Assembly: GCA_963737015.1 (NCBI GenBank)
Contig: CAVTQZ010000001.1
Coordinates: forward strand, 558,001 to 622,000
Reading direction: 5' to 3'
Origin: CAVTQZ01 sp963737015
GTDB taxonomy: Bacteria; Actinomycetota; Acidimicrobiia; Acidimicrobiales; UBA8190
Length of the DNA stretch: 64,000 bases
The notes under the pieces: generated by a model
What the model was told of the DNA's origin: nothing
What the model saw: the letters and a program-made list of their open reading frames with translations, nothing else
Databases searched by the model: none
Part shown: piece by piece, positions 1-10,491 of the stretch
Position numbering within the stretch: position 1 is the first letter of the stretch
Layout of the letters: every line of letters starts with the position of its first letter
Position numbers and translations under genes: made by a program

Positions 1-1
1 T

Positions 2-151
2 GTGCTCGCCGGCCGCGAGAAGCTTCGAGCGACGCCCGCGCCGATCCCCGAGGGGACGGCTTGGCGTGTGTCGACCGAGGCGGGCACGACCGCCAGCAAC
101 AGAGACGAGAATGTCGGGGACGGGGGCTTCTTCGACCAGGACGAGACTTGA
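2..151 (+). CDS. 3' end of an unidentified CDS (partial)
   Basis: An open frame enters from the window edge and gives about 49 C-terminal residues ending at TGA 149-151. The tail is acidic and ends in G-F-F-D-Q-D-E-T. In actinobacteria the gene before DUF177-rpmF is often coaD or a DivIVA-like coiled-coil protein, and an acidic tail would suit the latter, but that is inference from position only. There is not enough sequence to identify the product. Confidence 0.4.
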   Translation: MLAGREKLRATPAPIPEGTAWRVSTEAGTTASNRDENVGDGGFFDQDET

Positions 152-189
152 CGCAAGCCCCCCGGGTCATCTCGAAAAAGGAGGGAGCC

Positions 190-735
190 ATGTCGGCAAA
201 ACCCTTCGTCGTCCACGTCGCGAAGCTCCGGCGCACAATCGGAACGCGCTGGCACGAGGTCGTCCGCGGTGTCATCGACGACCTCCGATCCTCGGGGAGT
301 GCGGTGCCGGAAGGTAGCGAGGTGGAGGCGGATCTCGTTCTCGAGTCCGTGTTCGGCGGTGTCGCGGCCACCGGCGTCGTGAGGGCACCGTGGACGGGGG
401 AATGCCGCCGTTGTCTGGCACCCGCCTCGGGCGTGGTCGAGGTACGCGCTCTCGAGCACTTCACCGAAGGTGGTGACGGCTCCGATACGTATCCCCTCAC
501 AGACCACGGGATCGACCTCGAGCCGATGATCCACGATGCCGTACTGCTCGAGCTCCCGCTCGCTCCCCTGTGCACGGAGCAATGCAAGGGGCTCTGCCCG
601 AACTGTGGCGCCAACCGAAACGAAGACCCTTGTTCGTGCGACCAGTCGCCACCCGACCCGCGTTGGGCGGCGCTCGGCGCGCTCGAGTTCGGCGAATCAG
701 CCGGGGCCGGACAGAAAGAGCACTCGGGCCCGTAG
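190..735 (+). CDS. DUF177 (YceD-family) protein
   Basis: 181-residue protein of the YceD/DUF177 family, which is encoded next to rpmF in most bacteria and is linked to 23S rRNA/L32 metabolism. The start ATG at 190 follows a strong AAGGAGG Shine-Dalgarno; longer in-frame starts upstream lack one. The C-terminal half has the family's four-cysteine cluster, C-T-E-Q-C-K-G-L-C-P-N-C-G, followed by a further C-S-C, a probable metal-binding knuckle. It is the first complete gene of the rpmF-plsX-acpP run. Confidence 0.9.
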   Translation: MSAKPFVVHVAKLRRTIGTRWHEVVRGVIDDLRSSGSAVPEGSEVEADLVLESVFGGVAATGVVRAPWTGECRRCLAPASGVVEVRALEHFTEGGDGSDTYPLTDHGIDLEPMIHDAVLLELPLAPLCTEQCKGLCPNCGANRNEDPCSCDQSPPDPRWAALGALEFGESAGAGQKEHSGP

Positions 736-852
736 CAGGCTCGGGGGTTCTCCCGGGGATTCTCCTCGGCATTCTCCTCGGCATCTCGGAGAGGGACGAG
801 CAGCTATGTTGGTACGTCCCTCGTGCCGGCGACGACATCAAGGTGAGCGACG

Positions 853-1032
853 ATGGCAGTACCGAAGAAGAAGACGTCCAAGGCGAAGAGCCGCAGCCGC
901 AGAGCATCGAACTGGGTGTTGCCGATGCCGCCCAGGAGCATCTGCCCTCAATGTCACAACGCCAAGTTGCCGCACGTCGTTTGCCCGACCTGCGGTTGGT
1001 ACAAGGGTCGCCAGGCGATAGAGATCGATTGA
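853..1032 (+). CDS. rpmF: 50S ribosomal protein L32
   Basis: 59 residues beginning M-A-V-P-K-K-K-T-S-K, the standard L32 N-terminus, then a basic segment and a zinc ribbon with two pairs of cysteines (C-P-Q-C and C-P-T-C). It lies between DUF177 and plsX, the usual order. The start ATG at 853 has a nearby AAGGTGAG ribosome-binding sequence. The 117 bases before it contain a short direct repeat (ATTCTCCTCGGC twice, about 758-782) and no other feature I can support. Confidence 0.95.
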   Translation: MAVPKKKTSKAKSRSRRASNWVLPMPPRSICPQCHNAKLPHVVCPTCGWYKGRQAIEID

Positions 1033-1051
1033 CCCCGGGTCAGTCACCGGC

Positions 1052-2035
1052 TTGAACAGCACCCTCCCCGTAGCGGTCGACGCGATGGGCGGCGACCGCG
1101 CACCGTCGGAGATCGTCTCGGGCGCGCGCCAGGCTGCTGAGTCACTCGGCATCCAGGTGGTCCTCGTCGGCCCGCCTGCTCAACTCCCCGACACCGGAGG
1201 TCTCGAGGTCCTGCCTGCCTCCGAGGTCGTCGGGATGGACGAGGATCCCGCTCAGGCGGTGCGGCGTAAGAAGGACTCGTCCCTCGTGCGAAGCGCCGAG
1301 GCCGTGCGCGACGGCCGGGCCCTTGCAATGGTGAGCGCCGGCAACACCGGAGCGGCGATGGCGAGCGCTCTGCTGCGCATGGGTCGACTCAAAGGTGTGG
1401 TACGCCCCGCCATCGCCACCCCGATCCCGAACCTGGTCTCCCACCCGACGGTCCTACTCGACGCGGGCGCGAACGCCGAGTGCACCGCTGCGATGCTCGT
1501 CCAATTCGCACAGATGGGCGCCGCGTACGCCGCCGCTCGCTACGGCGTGGAGAGCCCGTCGGTGGCGCTGCTCTCGATCGGGGAGGAGAGCTCGAAGGGG
1601 TCACCTCTCGTGAAGGAGACGCACGCCGCGCTGACGGGCGCCGTCGACTTCCGCTTCGTCGGGAACATCGAGGGGCGCGACCTGCTGCACGCTCCCGCCG
1701 ACGTGGTGGTGACCGACGGCTTCACGGGCAACGTGACGCTGAAGACGCTCGAAGGCTCTCTCAAGTTCTTCATGAACGCGGTGCTCGCGGTGTTCGGCAC
1801 CGACGACGCCACCGAGCAGGCGGGACGGGTGCTGCTTCCCCATCTGGCGCCTCTGGCCGAGACCTTCGACCCCGACAACACCGGCGGAGCGATGCTCCTC
1901 GGGGTGGACGGGGTCTGCGTGATAAGCCACGGCTCCTCCTCGGCGAGAGCGATCGTCTCTGCGGTGAAGGTCGCCCACGACCTCGCCACTGCGGGGCTCG
2001 TCGACCGCCTGGCGCAGTCGGTCGTCCCGGCCTGA
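1052..2035 (+). CDS. plsX: Phosphate acyltransferase PlsX
   Basis: 327 residues, the normal family length. PlsX makes acyl-phosphate from acyl-ACP for phospholipid synthesis at the membrane. The N-terminus V-A-V-D-A-M-G-G-D-R-A-P and the internal S-A-G-N-T-G-A and D-A-G-A-N motifs are diagnostic. Start is TTG at 1052, only 19 bases after rpmF. The gene is followed by acpP, which supplies its substrate carrier. Confidence 0.95.
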   Translation: MNSTLPVAVDAMGGDRAPSEIVSGARQAAESLGIQVVLVGPPAQLPDTGGLEVLPASEVVGMDEDPAQAVRRKKDSSLVRSAEAVRDGRALAMVSAGNTGAAMASALLRMGRLKGVVRPAIATPIPNLVSHPTVLLDAGANAECTAAMLVQFAQMGAAYAAARYGVESPSVALLSIGEESSKGSPLVKETHAALTGAVDFRFVGNIEGRDLLHAPADVVVTDGFTGNVTLKTLEGSLKFFMNAVLAVFGTDDATEQAGRVLLPHLAPLAETFDPDNTGGAMLLGVDGVCVISHGSSSARAIVSAVKVAHDLATAGLVDRLAQSVVPA

Positions 2036-2143
2036 GCCTCGGGCCGGAGGCACTAAAACTGGCTTCTACCAGGGAGAACTCGGGAGGCAACCCCGCGGGA
2101 AGGTAAGATGTTGCCCGCTCACCGACCGCAGGGAGATACCAGG

Positions 2144-2440
2144 GTGCCCGCAGAGACCCACACCTCTACAGCGCCGCTCGACCGCCAGCAGGTGTTCGAG
2201 CTGGTGCGGGACCAGCTCGCCGACATTTTGGAGATCGAGCCCTCGACGATAAAAGAGTCCTCCTCCTTCGCCGAGGACCTCGACGCCGACTCCCTTGCTC
2301 TGATCGAGCTCGTCGAGGCGCTCGAGGAGGAGCTCGGGGAGCGGACGGTCGGCTTCAGGATCGAGGACGAGGACCTCGAGGACCTGCGTACGGTGCGAGA
2401 TGCCGTCGACTACATCGTCGCCAAGCTCGGGGTGGGCTGA
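2144..2440 (+). CDS. acpP: Acyl carrier protein
   Basis: Acidic 98-residue protein with the D-A-D-S-L motif whose serine carries the phosphopantetheine arm. I chose GTG 2144; an ATG at 2108 in the same frame would add 12 residues unlike an ACP N-terminus. Slightly longer than a typical 78-residue ACP because of an N-terminal extension and an insertion before the last helix. It sits between plsX and rnc, the conserved fatty-acid/RNase III arrangement. Confidence 0.92.
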   Translation: MPAETHTSTAPLDRQQVFELVRDQLADILEIEPSTIKESSSFAEDLDADSLALIELVEALEEELGERTVGFRIEDEDLEDLRTVRDAVDYIVAKLGVG

Positions 2441-2483
2441 AACGACTTCTGGAATCGGTTCGGACGACAACGCGGGTCGTCAA

Positions 2484-3218
2484 GTGCGACAAGGGCGGGA
2501 ACACCTTGGTCAGCTCGAGGAGACACTGGGCTGGGAATTCGCGGATCCCGGTCTCCTCGACCAGGCGCTGTCGCATCGCTCATGGTGTGCGGAGGCGGGC
2601 GGCCAACCCTCGAACGAGCGACTCGAGTTTCTCGGTGACGCCGTCCTCGGTCTCGTGGTCGCCGAGCACTCCTACCGTCTGTACCCCGAGCTCGCCGAGG
2701 GATCACTCGCCAAGGTCCGCGCCGCGGTCGTGAACACGGCGGTGCTCGCAGAGTTGGGAAGCGATCTCGGGCTCGGCCGCGTCGTGAAGCTCGGGCGCGG
2801 CGAAGCCTCGTCGGGAGGCCGGCGAAAGCCGTCGATACTCGCCAACACCACAGAGGCGGTCATCGGTGCGGTGTACCTGGACGGTGGTTGGGACCCGTCT
2901 TCGAAGCTCGTGATGCGGCTCCTCGAGGCACGGATCGCCGAGGCAGCGGCGGGGCCCGGCTCGGAGGACTTCAAGACCCGGCTTCAGGAGATCGTGGCGC
3001 GTGAGGTGCGCGAGCTCCCGCGGTACGAGGTCGTCGGAACCGGTCCCGACCATGCGCGGCGCTACACGGCACAGGTGTACGTGGGTGGCGAGATCCTGGG
3101 CGTGGGAAAGGGGCGCTCGAAGAAAGACGCCGAACAGGCCGCAGCGAAGGTCGCATGGGACCTGCTCGGCACGAACGGCACGCTGGCGGCCGACGCTGCA
3201 GGTGCGACCGATGCCTGA
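2484..3218 (+). CDS. rnc: Ribonuclease III
   Basis: Double-strand-specific endoribonuclease for rRNA and mRNA processing. The signature N-E-R-L-E-F-L-G-D-A-V-L-G is intact, a second acidic site lies in N-T-T-E-A-V-I-G-A-V-Y-L-D, and a C-terminal double-stranded RNA-binding domain ends the protein (G-K-G-R-S-K-K-D-A-E-Q-A-A-A). GTG 2484 gives about 244 residues; an ATG at 2400 would overlap acpP by 41 bases, so the start is uncertain. It overlaps mutM by 8 bases. Confidence 0.93.
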   Translation: MRQGREHLGQLEETLGWEFADPGLLDQALSHRSWCAEAGGQPSNERLEFLGDAVLGLVVAEHSYRLYPELAEGSLAKVRAAVVNTAVLAELGSDLGLGRVVKLGRGEASSGGRRKPSILANTTEAVIGAVYLDGGWDPSSKLVMRLLEARIAEAAAGPGSEDFKTRLQEIVAREVRELPRYEVVGTGPDHARRYTAQVYVGGEILGVGKGRSKKDAEQAAAKVAWDLLGTNGTLAADAAGATDA

Positions 3219-4050
3219 GCTGCCCGAAGTCGAGACGATCCGCCGCGACCTCGAGAAGGAGGTCGTCGGCCGGAGAATCAAGCAAATAGAGGTAAAGGGC
3301 AAGCGATCGATCCGCAGACACCGCACGCCCGCGGAGTTCAAGAAGCACCTCGAGGGCAAGAAGATCACCTACATCCGCCGCGCCGGCAAGTACCTCCTGC
3401 TGGGCCTGGACGCAGAGGAGGTCCTGATCGTCCACCTCGGTATGAGCGGGCAGCTGCTGCGGACCAAGAGCGCCAAGGACACGACCTTGCGCCACACACA
3501 TGTCGTGATCACCTTCACCCAGGGTGGTCAACTGCGATTCGTCGACCCACGTACGTTCGGGGAGATGTTCGTCACCTCGCCCGGGGAGCTCGGCTCGCAG
3601 GTCCCGGAGGTTGCCCATCTCGGGTTCGACCCTCTCGACGACGTGATGAGCTGGACCAGTTTCGGTCAGCTCCTCGCATCGCGACACGTGGGGCTCAAGA
3701 CACTTCTCATGGACCAGAAGTTCGTGGCGGGCATCGGCAACATCTACTCCGACGAGATCCTCTTCGCCGCGGGCCTCCGCTACGACCGTTACTCCGACTC
3801 CTTGAGCTCCCAGGAGATCCGGCGCCTCTACCGCGCGATGGTCGAGACGCTCACCGAGGCGGTCAAGTACAGGGGCTCGTCCCTGGCGGACGAGCAGTAC
3901 CGCGATCTCTACGGCGCGGTCGGGGAGTATCAGGGTCAGCATCAGGTTTACGACCGAGAGGGCGAGCCGTGCCGACGGTGTCGGAACTCGATCGTGCGCG
4001 TCAAGATGAACGGTCGGTCCGCCTTCTTGTGCGACCACTGCCAGATCTGA
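3211..4050 (+). CDS. mutM: Formamidopyrimidine-DNA glycosylase (Fpg/MutM)
   Basis: 279 residues, normal length. It excises 8-oxoguanine and formamidopyrimidines in base-excision repair. It starts M-P-E-L-P-E-V-E-T-I-R, in which Pro2 is the catalytic nucleophile and Glu3 the acid. G-I-G-N-I-Y-S-D-E-I is present and the C-terminal zinc finger has its four cysteines (C-R-R-C and C-D-H-C-Q-I). The exact N-terminal requirement fixes the start at ATG 3211 inside the end of rnc. Confidence 0.95.
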   Translation: MPELPEVETIRRDLEKEVVGRRIKQIEVKGKRSIRRHRTPAEFKKHLEGKKITYIRRAGKYLLLGLDAEEVLIVHLGMSGQLLRTKSAKDTTLRHTHVVITFTQGGQLRFVDPRTFGEMFVTSPGELGSQVPEVAHLGFDPLDDVMSWTSFGQLLASRHVGLKTLLMDQKFVAGIGNIYSDEILFAAGLRYDRYSDSLSSQEIRRLYRAMVETLTEAVKYRGSSLADEQYRDLYGAVGEYQGQHQVYDREGEPCRRCRNSIVRVKMNGRSAFLCDHCQI

Positions 4051-4138
4051 GGAACTCGTAGCCCCGGCGCGCTAAAAGTCCAGGTCGACAGGCTGTGGTG
4101 TCCCCGATCCGCTGCAACCGTGCAGGTAGGGTGAGCCG

Positions 4139-7100
4139 GTGTTCCTGAAGTCGCTGACGCTGAGGGGCTTCAAGTCCTTCGCTGACCCGGCGACGCTCGT
4201 CCTCGAACCCGGCGTGACCGTGGTGGTCGGTCCCAACGGCAGCGGCAAGTCCAACGTCGTCGATGCCGTCGCATGGGTGCTCGGCGCGCAGGGCCCGCGA
4301 ACCGTCCGCTCCCAGAAGATGGAGGACGTCATCTTCGCGGGCTCGGGCGAGCGGACACCCCTCGGACGGGCGGAGGTCTCCCTCACGATCGACAATCGCG
4401 CCGGGAAGCTGCCCGGGGGCCTGGCGGAGATCACCATCACCCGCACGCTCTTCCGGTCCGGTGAGAGCGAGTACGCGCTCAACGGACAGCCGTGCCGGCT
4501 CCTCGATGTTCAGGAGCTCTTGTCGGACTCGGGCGTCGGCCGTCAGCAGCACGTGATCGTGGGACAGGGGCAGCTCGACACAATCCTGAACGCGAGGCCC
4601 GAAGACCGACGGGCAGTGATCGAGGAGGCTGCGGGGGTCCTGAAACACCGTCGGCGTCGTGAGCGCGCCGAGCGCAGGCTTGCCGCCACCGAGGAGAACC
4701 TCGAGCGCCTGGGCGATCTGCTTCGCGAGGTGCGTCGCCAGATGCGGCCCCTGGAGCGACAGGCGGCTGCGGCACGCTCGCACGCCCAGCTCGCGCAAGA
4801 GCTGAGGGCACTTCGCATGTACCTCGTGGGTGCCGAGCTGACCTCACTCGACGAGCGCCGCCGGGCCGCCACCGCAGAGCGCGATTTGCTCGCCGAGGAC
4901 GAACAGGCGCTGCGGTCCTCGATCACCGAGATCGACGAAGCGGCAGACAGCGCCGCATCGGAGCTCGCCTCGAGGCGAGAGGAGGATCTCGTCGTCGCTC
5001 TCACGAGGGTGCAGGCGATGTCGGAGCGCTGCCGGGGGCTCGCGGCGCTCGTCGCAGAGCGCCGCCGCTCGGTCGTGATGGCGATCGAGGTTGCGGCCGG
5101 CACGGACGTCGTGTCGACGCTCGAGGCGGACGCAGCGCGCCTGTCCGACGAGCTGGAAACGATCGGGCGCGAGGAAGAAGGGCTCACGCCGGTCGCGGCC
5201 GAAATCGAGCTGTCGGAGAACGCCCTTGCGTCCGAGCTCGCGGGACGCGACACCGCGTCGGGTGATCTCGCCGCGGTGCGGGAAGCAGAGGAGACCCTGC
5301 GCGACGCCGAGCGTGAGAAGCACCGCATGCAGGAGAGGGCGGAAGCCCTCGAGCGCGCGGTCGATGAGATACGGGGAAGCGCGTCCGCAGTTCGGTTGTC
5401 GGGAGCCCGCGGGGTCCTCGGAGGCCTCGGCGATCTGGTGAAAGTGGACGAAGGCTACGAGCTCGCGTTCGATGCGGCGCTGTCCTCCGTCTCGGGTGCC
5501 GTGGTGGTGGAGGACCTCGACGCTGCGAGGTCCGCGCTCGGCGCTCTGGCCGCGATCCGTTCACGGGGTGCCGTTCTCGTGGCGCGCTCGAAGCGATCGG
5601 GCCAGGACGCCCCGGACGAGGACCGCAGCTCGCGGACCGCACTCGCCCCCGGGACGCTGTGGTTGCGCAAGCGCGTGCACGCCGGTGACGAGAGGGTCGA
5701 AGGACTACTCGACCGGTTACTCGAGGACGTCGCGTGCGTGGGGAACGGTTGGCAGGAGGCACTGGAACTCTCCTTGGCGCACCCCGAGATCGTGGTCGTG
5801 GACAAAGCGGGGGACCGCTTCGTCGGGTCGGTCTGGGAGCTGTGCGCCGCGTCCTCTCCCGATACGCAGCGTGCCGCGGAGGAGGCGCGTCGACAGGCGA
5901 ACGAATGCGCTTTGGCGGCGGAGCGCGCGCACAGCCGTCTGCTTGCTGCGAGGACCTACTCCGAGGGGGTGCGGGAACGTCTCGAGGAAAGGCGAGCGAA
6001 GGTCGCGGCCATGGGGCGCGACCTCGAGGTGAAGATCGCAGCGCTTGCAGAGAGACGCTCGGTACTGAGCAATCGTCTCGTGGAGGCCGAGCGCAGGCTG
6101 GCCGGTCACAGTGCGGAGCGCGCGATGGCCGGAGAGCGTCGTAGGCGGCTCGAGGCGGACGCCACCCAGTTGGACCACCTCGGCGGGACCGTCGACAGCT
6201 GCGCCGGGCGCCTGCAGACACTGCTCGAGACCGTGCAGACGAGAAGGACGCGCCACCTCGAAGAAGTCAGAGCCGGCGGGGCTCGACTCGACACGCTTCG
6301 CCGTGAGCGAGCAGAGGCCGACTCGCGCCTTGCCCGCACGCGCGAGCGTGTACAGCGGCTGGAGCTCGATCTCGCCGAGATATCAGTTCGTTACGAGGCA
6401 TCGACCGAGGCGCTTCGTCGCGAGCTCGGCGCGGAACCTGGCGAGGCTCTGGGAGCTGTCTGCCCGTCCCTGCCCGACGGCGTGGACGCGAGGGTCGCGT
6501 GCGGGTGCACTGGAAGCAGAGCTGGCGACGATCGGTCCGATAAACCCGTTGGCTCTGGAGGAGCTCGGCACGCTCGAGGAGAGACACCGTTTCCTGGAGG
6601 AGCAGATCGATGATGTCCGACGGGCGAGACGAGAACTGCACCAGGTGATCCGCGCCGTGGACGACGAGATCGTCCGGGTCTTCGCCGAAGCGTTCGCAGA
6701 CGTGAACGAGCACTTCCAGGATCTCATGGACACGTTGTTCCCGGGCTCCACCGGTCGGCTCGTGCTCACCGAGCCCACGGACCTCCTGGACACCGGAGTC
6801 GAGGTGGAGGCGCGGCCCGCGGGCAAGAACGTACGCAAGCTCTCGCTCCTGTCGGGCGGTGAGCGCTCGCTCGTGGCTCTCGCGTTCCTGTTCGCCGTCT
6901 TCCGCAGCCGACCCTCACCTTTTTATTTGCTCGACGAGGTCGAAGCGGCGCTCGACGACGTGAACCTCCACCGCTTCCTAGACCTGCTCCACGAGTTCCG
7001 CGACGAGGCGCAGCTCATCATCGTCAGCCACCAGAAACGGACCATGGAGGCTGCGGACGCGCTCTACGGCGTGACGATGACGCCGGGCGGCTCCTCGAAG

Positions 7101-7160
7101 GTCATAAGCCAGAAGGTCGCCAAACGGGTGGAGCCGGACGAGGCGGTGGCTGCTCCGTAG
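4139..7160 (+). CDS. smc: Chromosome segregation protein SMC (one apparent frameshift)
   Basis: Condensin ATPase. The N-terminal head has G-P-N-G-S-G-K-S-N (Walker A) near residue 32, followed by coiled coil, a hinge around residues 420-540, more coiled coil, then the C-terminal head with L-S-G-G-E-R-S (signature) and L-L-D-E-V-E-A-A-L-D-D (Walker B/D-loop). GTG 4139 start. The reading frame shifts by +1 near 6488-6505: the first frame loses similarity after about 6490 and the other frame resumes with A-L-E-A-E-L-A-T-I-G-P-I-N-P-L-A-L-E-E. Removing one base (for example T 6495) restores one protein of about 1007 residues. Because smc is widely essential, sequence error is the likely cause. 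Confidence 0.9.
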
Positions 7161-7255
7161 TAGCAGCACAAGACGAGAGTTCCGGTGGATCTGCGAGGCG
7201 GGCCGTCACTCGCCTGCGGGGACGCGACCTGCGCCATGGGTAGGCTGCGCGTCGC

Positions 7256-8524
7256 ATGATCGCCCTTTGGATCGTCCTTGCCGTCGTGCTCGTGGTCCTC
7301 GTCACCGGGACTCTCGCTTATCTGCCCAGACGGCGTCGTTCCGCATCCGGCCCCGAGCCGCGGGGCGCCGGGACGACCGTCCTCGAACCGCGGAGACAGC
7401 CGGACGTCGCTGCGCCCCCCGAACCGAGCGCTACGCCCCCCGAACCGAGCGCTACGCCAACGGCCAGGCGCGAGGAACCGCCGCCCGAGGCCGCCGTTTC
7501 GGGGAGAGCCGAGCCCGCCGTTGTCGAGGAGCGCCCTGCTGCACCACCGCAGCTGCGGGAACGCCTCGGCAAGACACGCGGCCTCTTCTCCGGTTACGTG
7601 AGATCCCTGCGGTCGCGCGGGTCGGTGGACGACGAGACGTGGGACGAGCTCGAGGAGGCCTTGCTCCGAGCCGACGTTGGCGTCGCGACGACGACCACTC
7701 TCATCGAGGACCTCCGGGCGCGTGTGCGAAAGGGCGAACTGCGAGGCCCGGACGCGGTGGTGGGGGCGCTTCGCGATGACATGCGAGTCGCTCTCGAATC
7801 GCCGAACGGTGCGCACGTCGCGGGCGACGGTCATGGTCCGCGACGTGAACAGACAGCGCCCGCAGACTCCACCGCACTCGGCGAAGAAGAGGATGGGGAA
7901 GGGCAGGGGGCTCAGACGGTCGAGGTCTGGCTGTTCGTCGGGGTGAACGGCGTGGGCAAGACGACGACCATAGGAAAGGTAGCTCGCAACCAGGCAGCCT
8001 CGGGCCGATCGGTCCTCCTCGCCGCCGGGGACACCTTCCGAGCCGCCGCGGTCGAACAGCTCGCCGCCTGGGCGGAGCGTACGGGTGTCGACATGGTGAA
8101 GGGCAACGAGGGTGCAGATCCGAGCGCAGTCGTCTACGACGCGGTCCGAAGCGCCGCGGCACGCGGGCGCGACCTCGTCCTCGCCGACACAGCGGGTCGT
8201 CTGCACACGAAGGTGAACCTCATCGAGGAGCTCAAGAAGATCCGTCGAGTGGCTAGCCGTCCCCCGGGTCGTGTGACGGAGGTGCTCCTCGTGCTCGACG
8301 CGACTACAGGGCAGAACGCGCTCGCTCAGGCCCGTCAGTTCCTAGATGCCGTGGGTGTGACCGGCGTGGTCCTCACGAAGCTCGACGGGACCGCCAAAGG
8401 CGGCATAGTGGTGGCGATCCGCCGCGAGCTCGGGCTGCCGGTCAAGCTCGTAGGAGTCGGCGAGGGCGCAGACGACCTGATCGCCTTCGAACCGTCGGAA
8501 TTCGTGGACGCCCTCTTCGATTGA
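7256..8524 (+). CDS. ftsY: Signal recognition particle receptor FtsY
   Basis: 422 residues. SRP-receptor GTPase that docks ribosome-nascent-chain complexes at the membrane. It begins with a single hydrophobic segment (residues 3-22), then a proline/glutamate-rich linker (containing a duplicated P-P-E-P-S-A-T at 7421-7456), the helical N domain and the G domain: G-V-N-G-V-G-K-T-T-T (P-loop, about residue 228), D-T-A-G-R and T-K-L-D-G-T-A-K-G-G. The N-terminal membrane anchor is the usual actinobacterial form. It lies between smc and its partner ffh. Confidence 0.95.
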   Translation: MIALWIVLAVVLVVLVTGTLAYLPRRRRSASGPEPRGAGTTVLEPRRQPDVAAPPEPSATPPEPSATPTARREEPPPEAAVSGRAEPAVVEERPAAPPQLRERLGKTRGLFSGYVRSLRSRGSVDDETWDELEEALLRADVGVATTTTLIEDLRARVRKGELRGPDAVVGALRDDMRVALESPNGAHVAGDGHGPRREQTAPADSTALGEEEDGEGQGAQTVEVWLFVGVNGVGKTTTIGKVARNQAASGRSVLLAAGDTFRAAAVEQLAAWAERTGVDMVKGNEGADPSAVVYDAVRSAAARGRDLVLADTAGRLHTKVNLIEELKKIRRVASRPPGRVTEVLLVLDATTGQNALAQARQFLDAVGVTGVVLTKLDGTAKGGIVVAIRRELGLPVKLVGVGEGADDLIAFEPSEFVDALFD

Positions 8525-8568
8525 TCCGGCGACCCCTTTCGCGCACTCTCCGATAGCCTCAGGAACCC

Positions 8569-10142
8569 GTGTTCGACGCGCTCTCCGACCGCCTTGATGG
8601 AATCCTCGGCCGCCTGCGCGGCCGCGGCCGCCTCTCGCAGGCTGACGTCGACGGTGCGCTGAGGGAGATTCGCACAGCCCTCTTGGAAGCCGACGTGGAC
8701 GTCGGCGTGGCGCGCTCGTTCGCAGACGCGGTGAGGGATCGCCTGGTCGGGGAGGACCTGTCGCGAAGTCTCACTCCGGGGCAGCAGGTGGTGAAGGCCG
8801 TCAACGAGGAGCTCGTCGAAACCCTCGGTGGCGCGACGATGAAGATGACCTACTCGTCCGCGCCGCCCACGGTCGTGCTCCTCGCGGGCCTTCAGGGTTC
8901 GGGCAAGACCACGACCGCGGCGAAGCTCGCCCGCTGGTTCCGGCAACAGGGCCGTAATCCGCTACTCGTCGGTGCTGACCTCCAGCGGCCCGCAGCCGTC
9001 GAACAGCTGCGGATCCTCGGCGCTCAGGCCCAGGTTCCGGTGTTCAGCGAGACCACAGATCCTGTAAAAGTGGCCACAGCCGGTGTGACAGAGGCGCGGC
9101 GGACCGGGCGTGACGTGCTCGTCGTGGACACTGCCGGACGCCTCACGATCGACGAAGCGCTCATGGAAGAAGTGCGCCGGATCTCGGCCGAGGTGAATCC
9201 TCACCACACCTTCCTCGTAATCGACTCGATGACCGGGCAGGACGCGGTCGCCACCGCTGCTGCCTTCCACGAAGCCCTCGCCCTCGACGGCGTGATCCTC
9301 ACCAAGCTCGACAGTGATCCGCGCGGGGCGCGGCGCTCAGCGTGAAGCGCGTGGTCGGAAAGCCGATCGCCTTCGCGTCGACCGGGGAGCGCCTCGCGGA
9401 CTTCGACCAGTTCCATCCGGACCGGATGGCGAGCCGCATCCTCGGCATGGGGGACGTGCTCACGCTCATCGAGCAGGCCGAGCGCGAGTTCGACCGCGAG
9501 GTGACCGAGCAGAGCGCTGCGAAGTTGCTCGAGGGACGCTTCAGTCTCGAAGACTTCCTCTCCCAGCTTCAGCAGGTGAAGAAGCTCGGCCCGCTCGGCG
9601 GCCTGTTGTCGCTGATGCCGGGCATCGGCAAGGAGCTAAAGCAGGCGAGCGCGCAGATCGACGACGGCGAGGTCGCGAAGGTGGAGGCCGTGATCCGATC
9701 CATGACACCGGCAGAGCGCGCGACACCTTCCTTGATCGACGGGTCGAGGCGATCGCGCATAGCGCGCGGCAGCGGAACGAGCACTCAAGACGTGAACCAG
9801 CTCCTGAAGCAATTCTCGGAGGCGCAAAAGCTCATGCGATCCCCGGGGATGCTGAAGAGCATGCTCGGCGGAGGCGGGCCTGCATTCGATCCGGGAGCCC
9901 TCGGAGAGCTCGGCGACGACGATCTCATGGGCGCGCTGGGCAGCGGCGGCACCGGCATCGGGCCGTTCGGGTCTCGCGCCGGCGGTCTCGGGGGCGGCCT
10001 CGACGCACCGGAAGGCACCGAGGTGTCGCGTTCAGCCGCCGGTGGGGGCTCCAAGCCCGGCGCCAGCAAGGGGTCGAGGAACAAGAAGAAGAAGGGTGGC
10101 CGCGTCACCCCGAAATCGAGCGGGTCGTCGAGGCACAGGTAG
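8569..10142 (+). CDS. ffh: Signal recognition particle protein Ffh (one apparent frameshift)
   Basis: SRP54 GTPase that binds signal sequences and 4.5S RNA. GTG 8569 start. NG domain: G-L-Q-G-S-G-K-T-T-T (about residue 107), D-T-A-G-R, T-K-L-D. The M domain follows with L-G-M-G-D-V-L-T-L-I-E-Q-A and a Gly-rich then Lys-rich tail. The first frame hits a stop at 9343-9345; adding one G to the G run at 9325-9328 gives R-G-G-A-A-L-S-V-K and joins the two frames exactly as in other Ffh proteins. Ffh is essential, so this looks like a dropped base in a homopolymer. Confidence 0.9.
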
Positions 10143-10203
10143 GCTTTCGGATTCGCCGGGCGCCCGGTGGCCCGGCGATCGAGGAACAGGAGACCGCAAG
10201 CAG

Positions 10204-10491
10204 ATGTCCGTGAAGCTCCGGCTCATGCGAATGGGGAAGAAGAAGCAGCCCACGTACCGGATCGTGGCTGCAGACAGCCGCTCGCCCCGCGACGGGAGGT
10301 TCATCGAGATCGTGGGTACATACGCTCCGCGCGGGCGTTCCCAGGCAGACCCCGAGACCGTGCTCGACGTCGACAACGACAAGGCGCTCAAGTGGCTGAG
10401 GCAGGGAGCGAAGCCCACGGAGCGGGTCGAAAAGCTTCTCCGCAACTCCGGAGCGTGGGACGAGTTCCAGCCTGCGACGTCGCCTCGATGA
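10204..10491 (+). CDS. rpsP: 30S ribosomal protein S16
   Basis: 95 residues. It begins M-S-V-K-L-R-L-M-R-M-G-K-K-K-Q-P-T-Y-R-I, the typical S16 N-terminus, and continues with R-D-G-R-F-I-E-I-V-G-T-Y. Located between ffh and the KH-domain gene, its usual place. Its stop overlaps the next start as ATGA (10488-10491), which implies translational coupling to khpA. Confidence 0.96.
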   Translation: MSVKLRLMRMGKKKQPTYRIVAADSRSPRDGRFIEIVGTYAPRGRSQADPETVLDVDNDKALKWLRQGAKPTERVEKLLRNSGAWDEFQPATSPR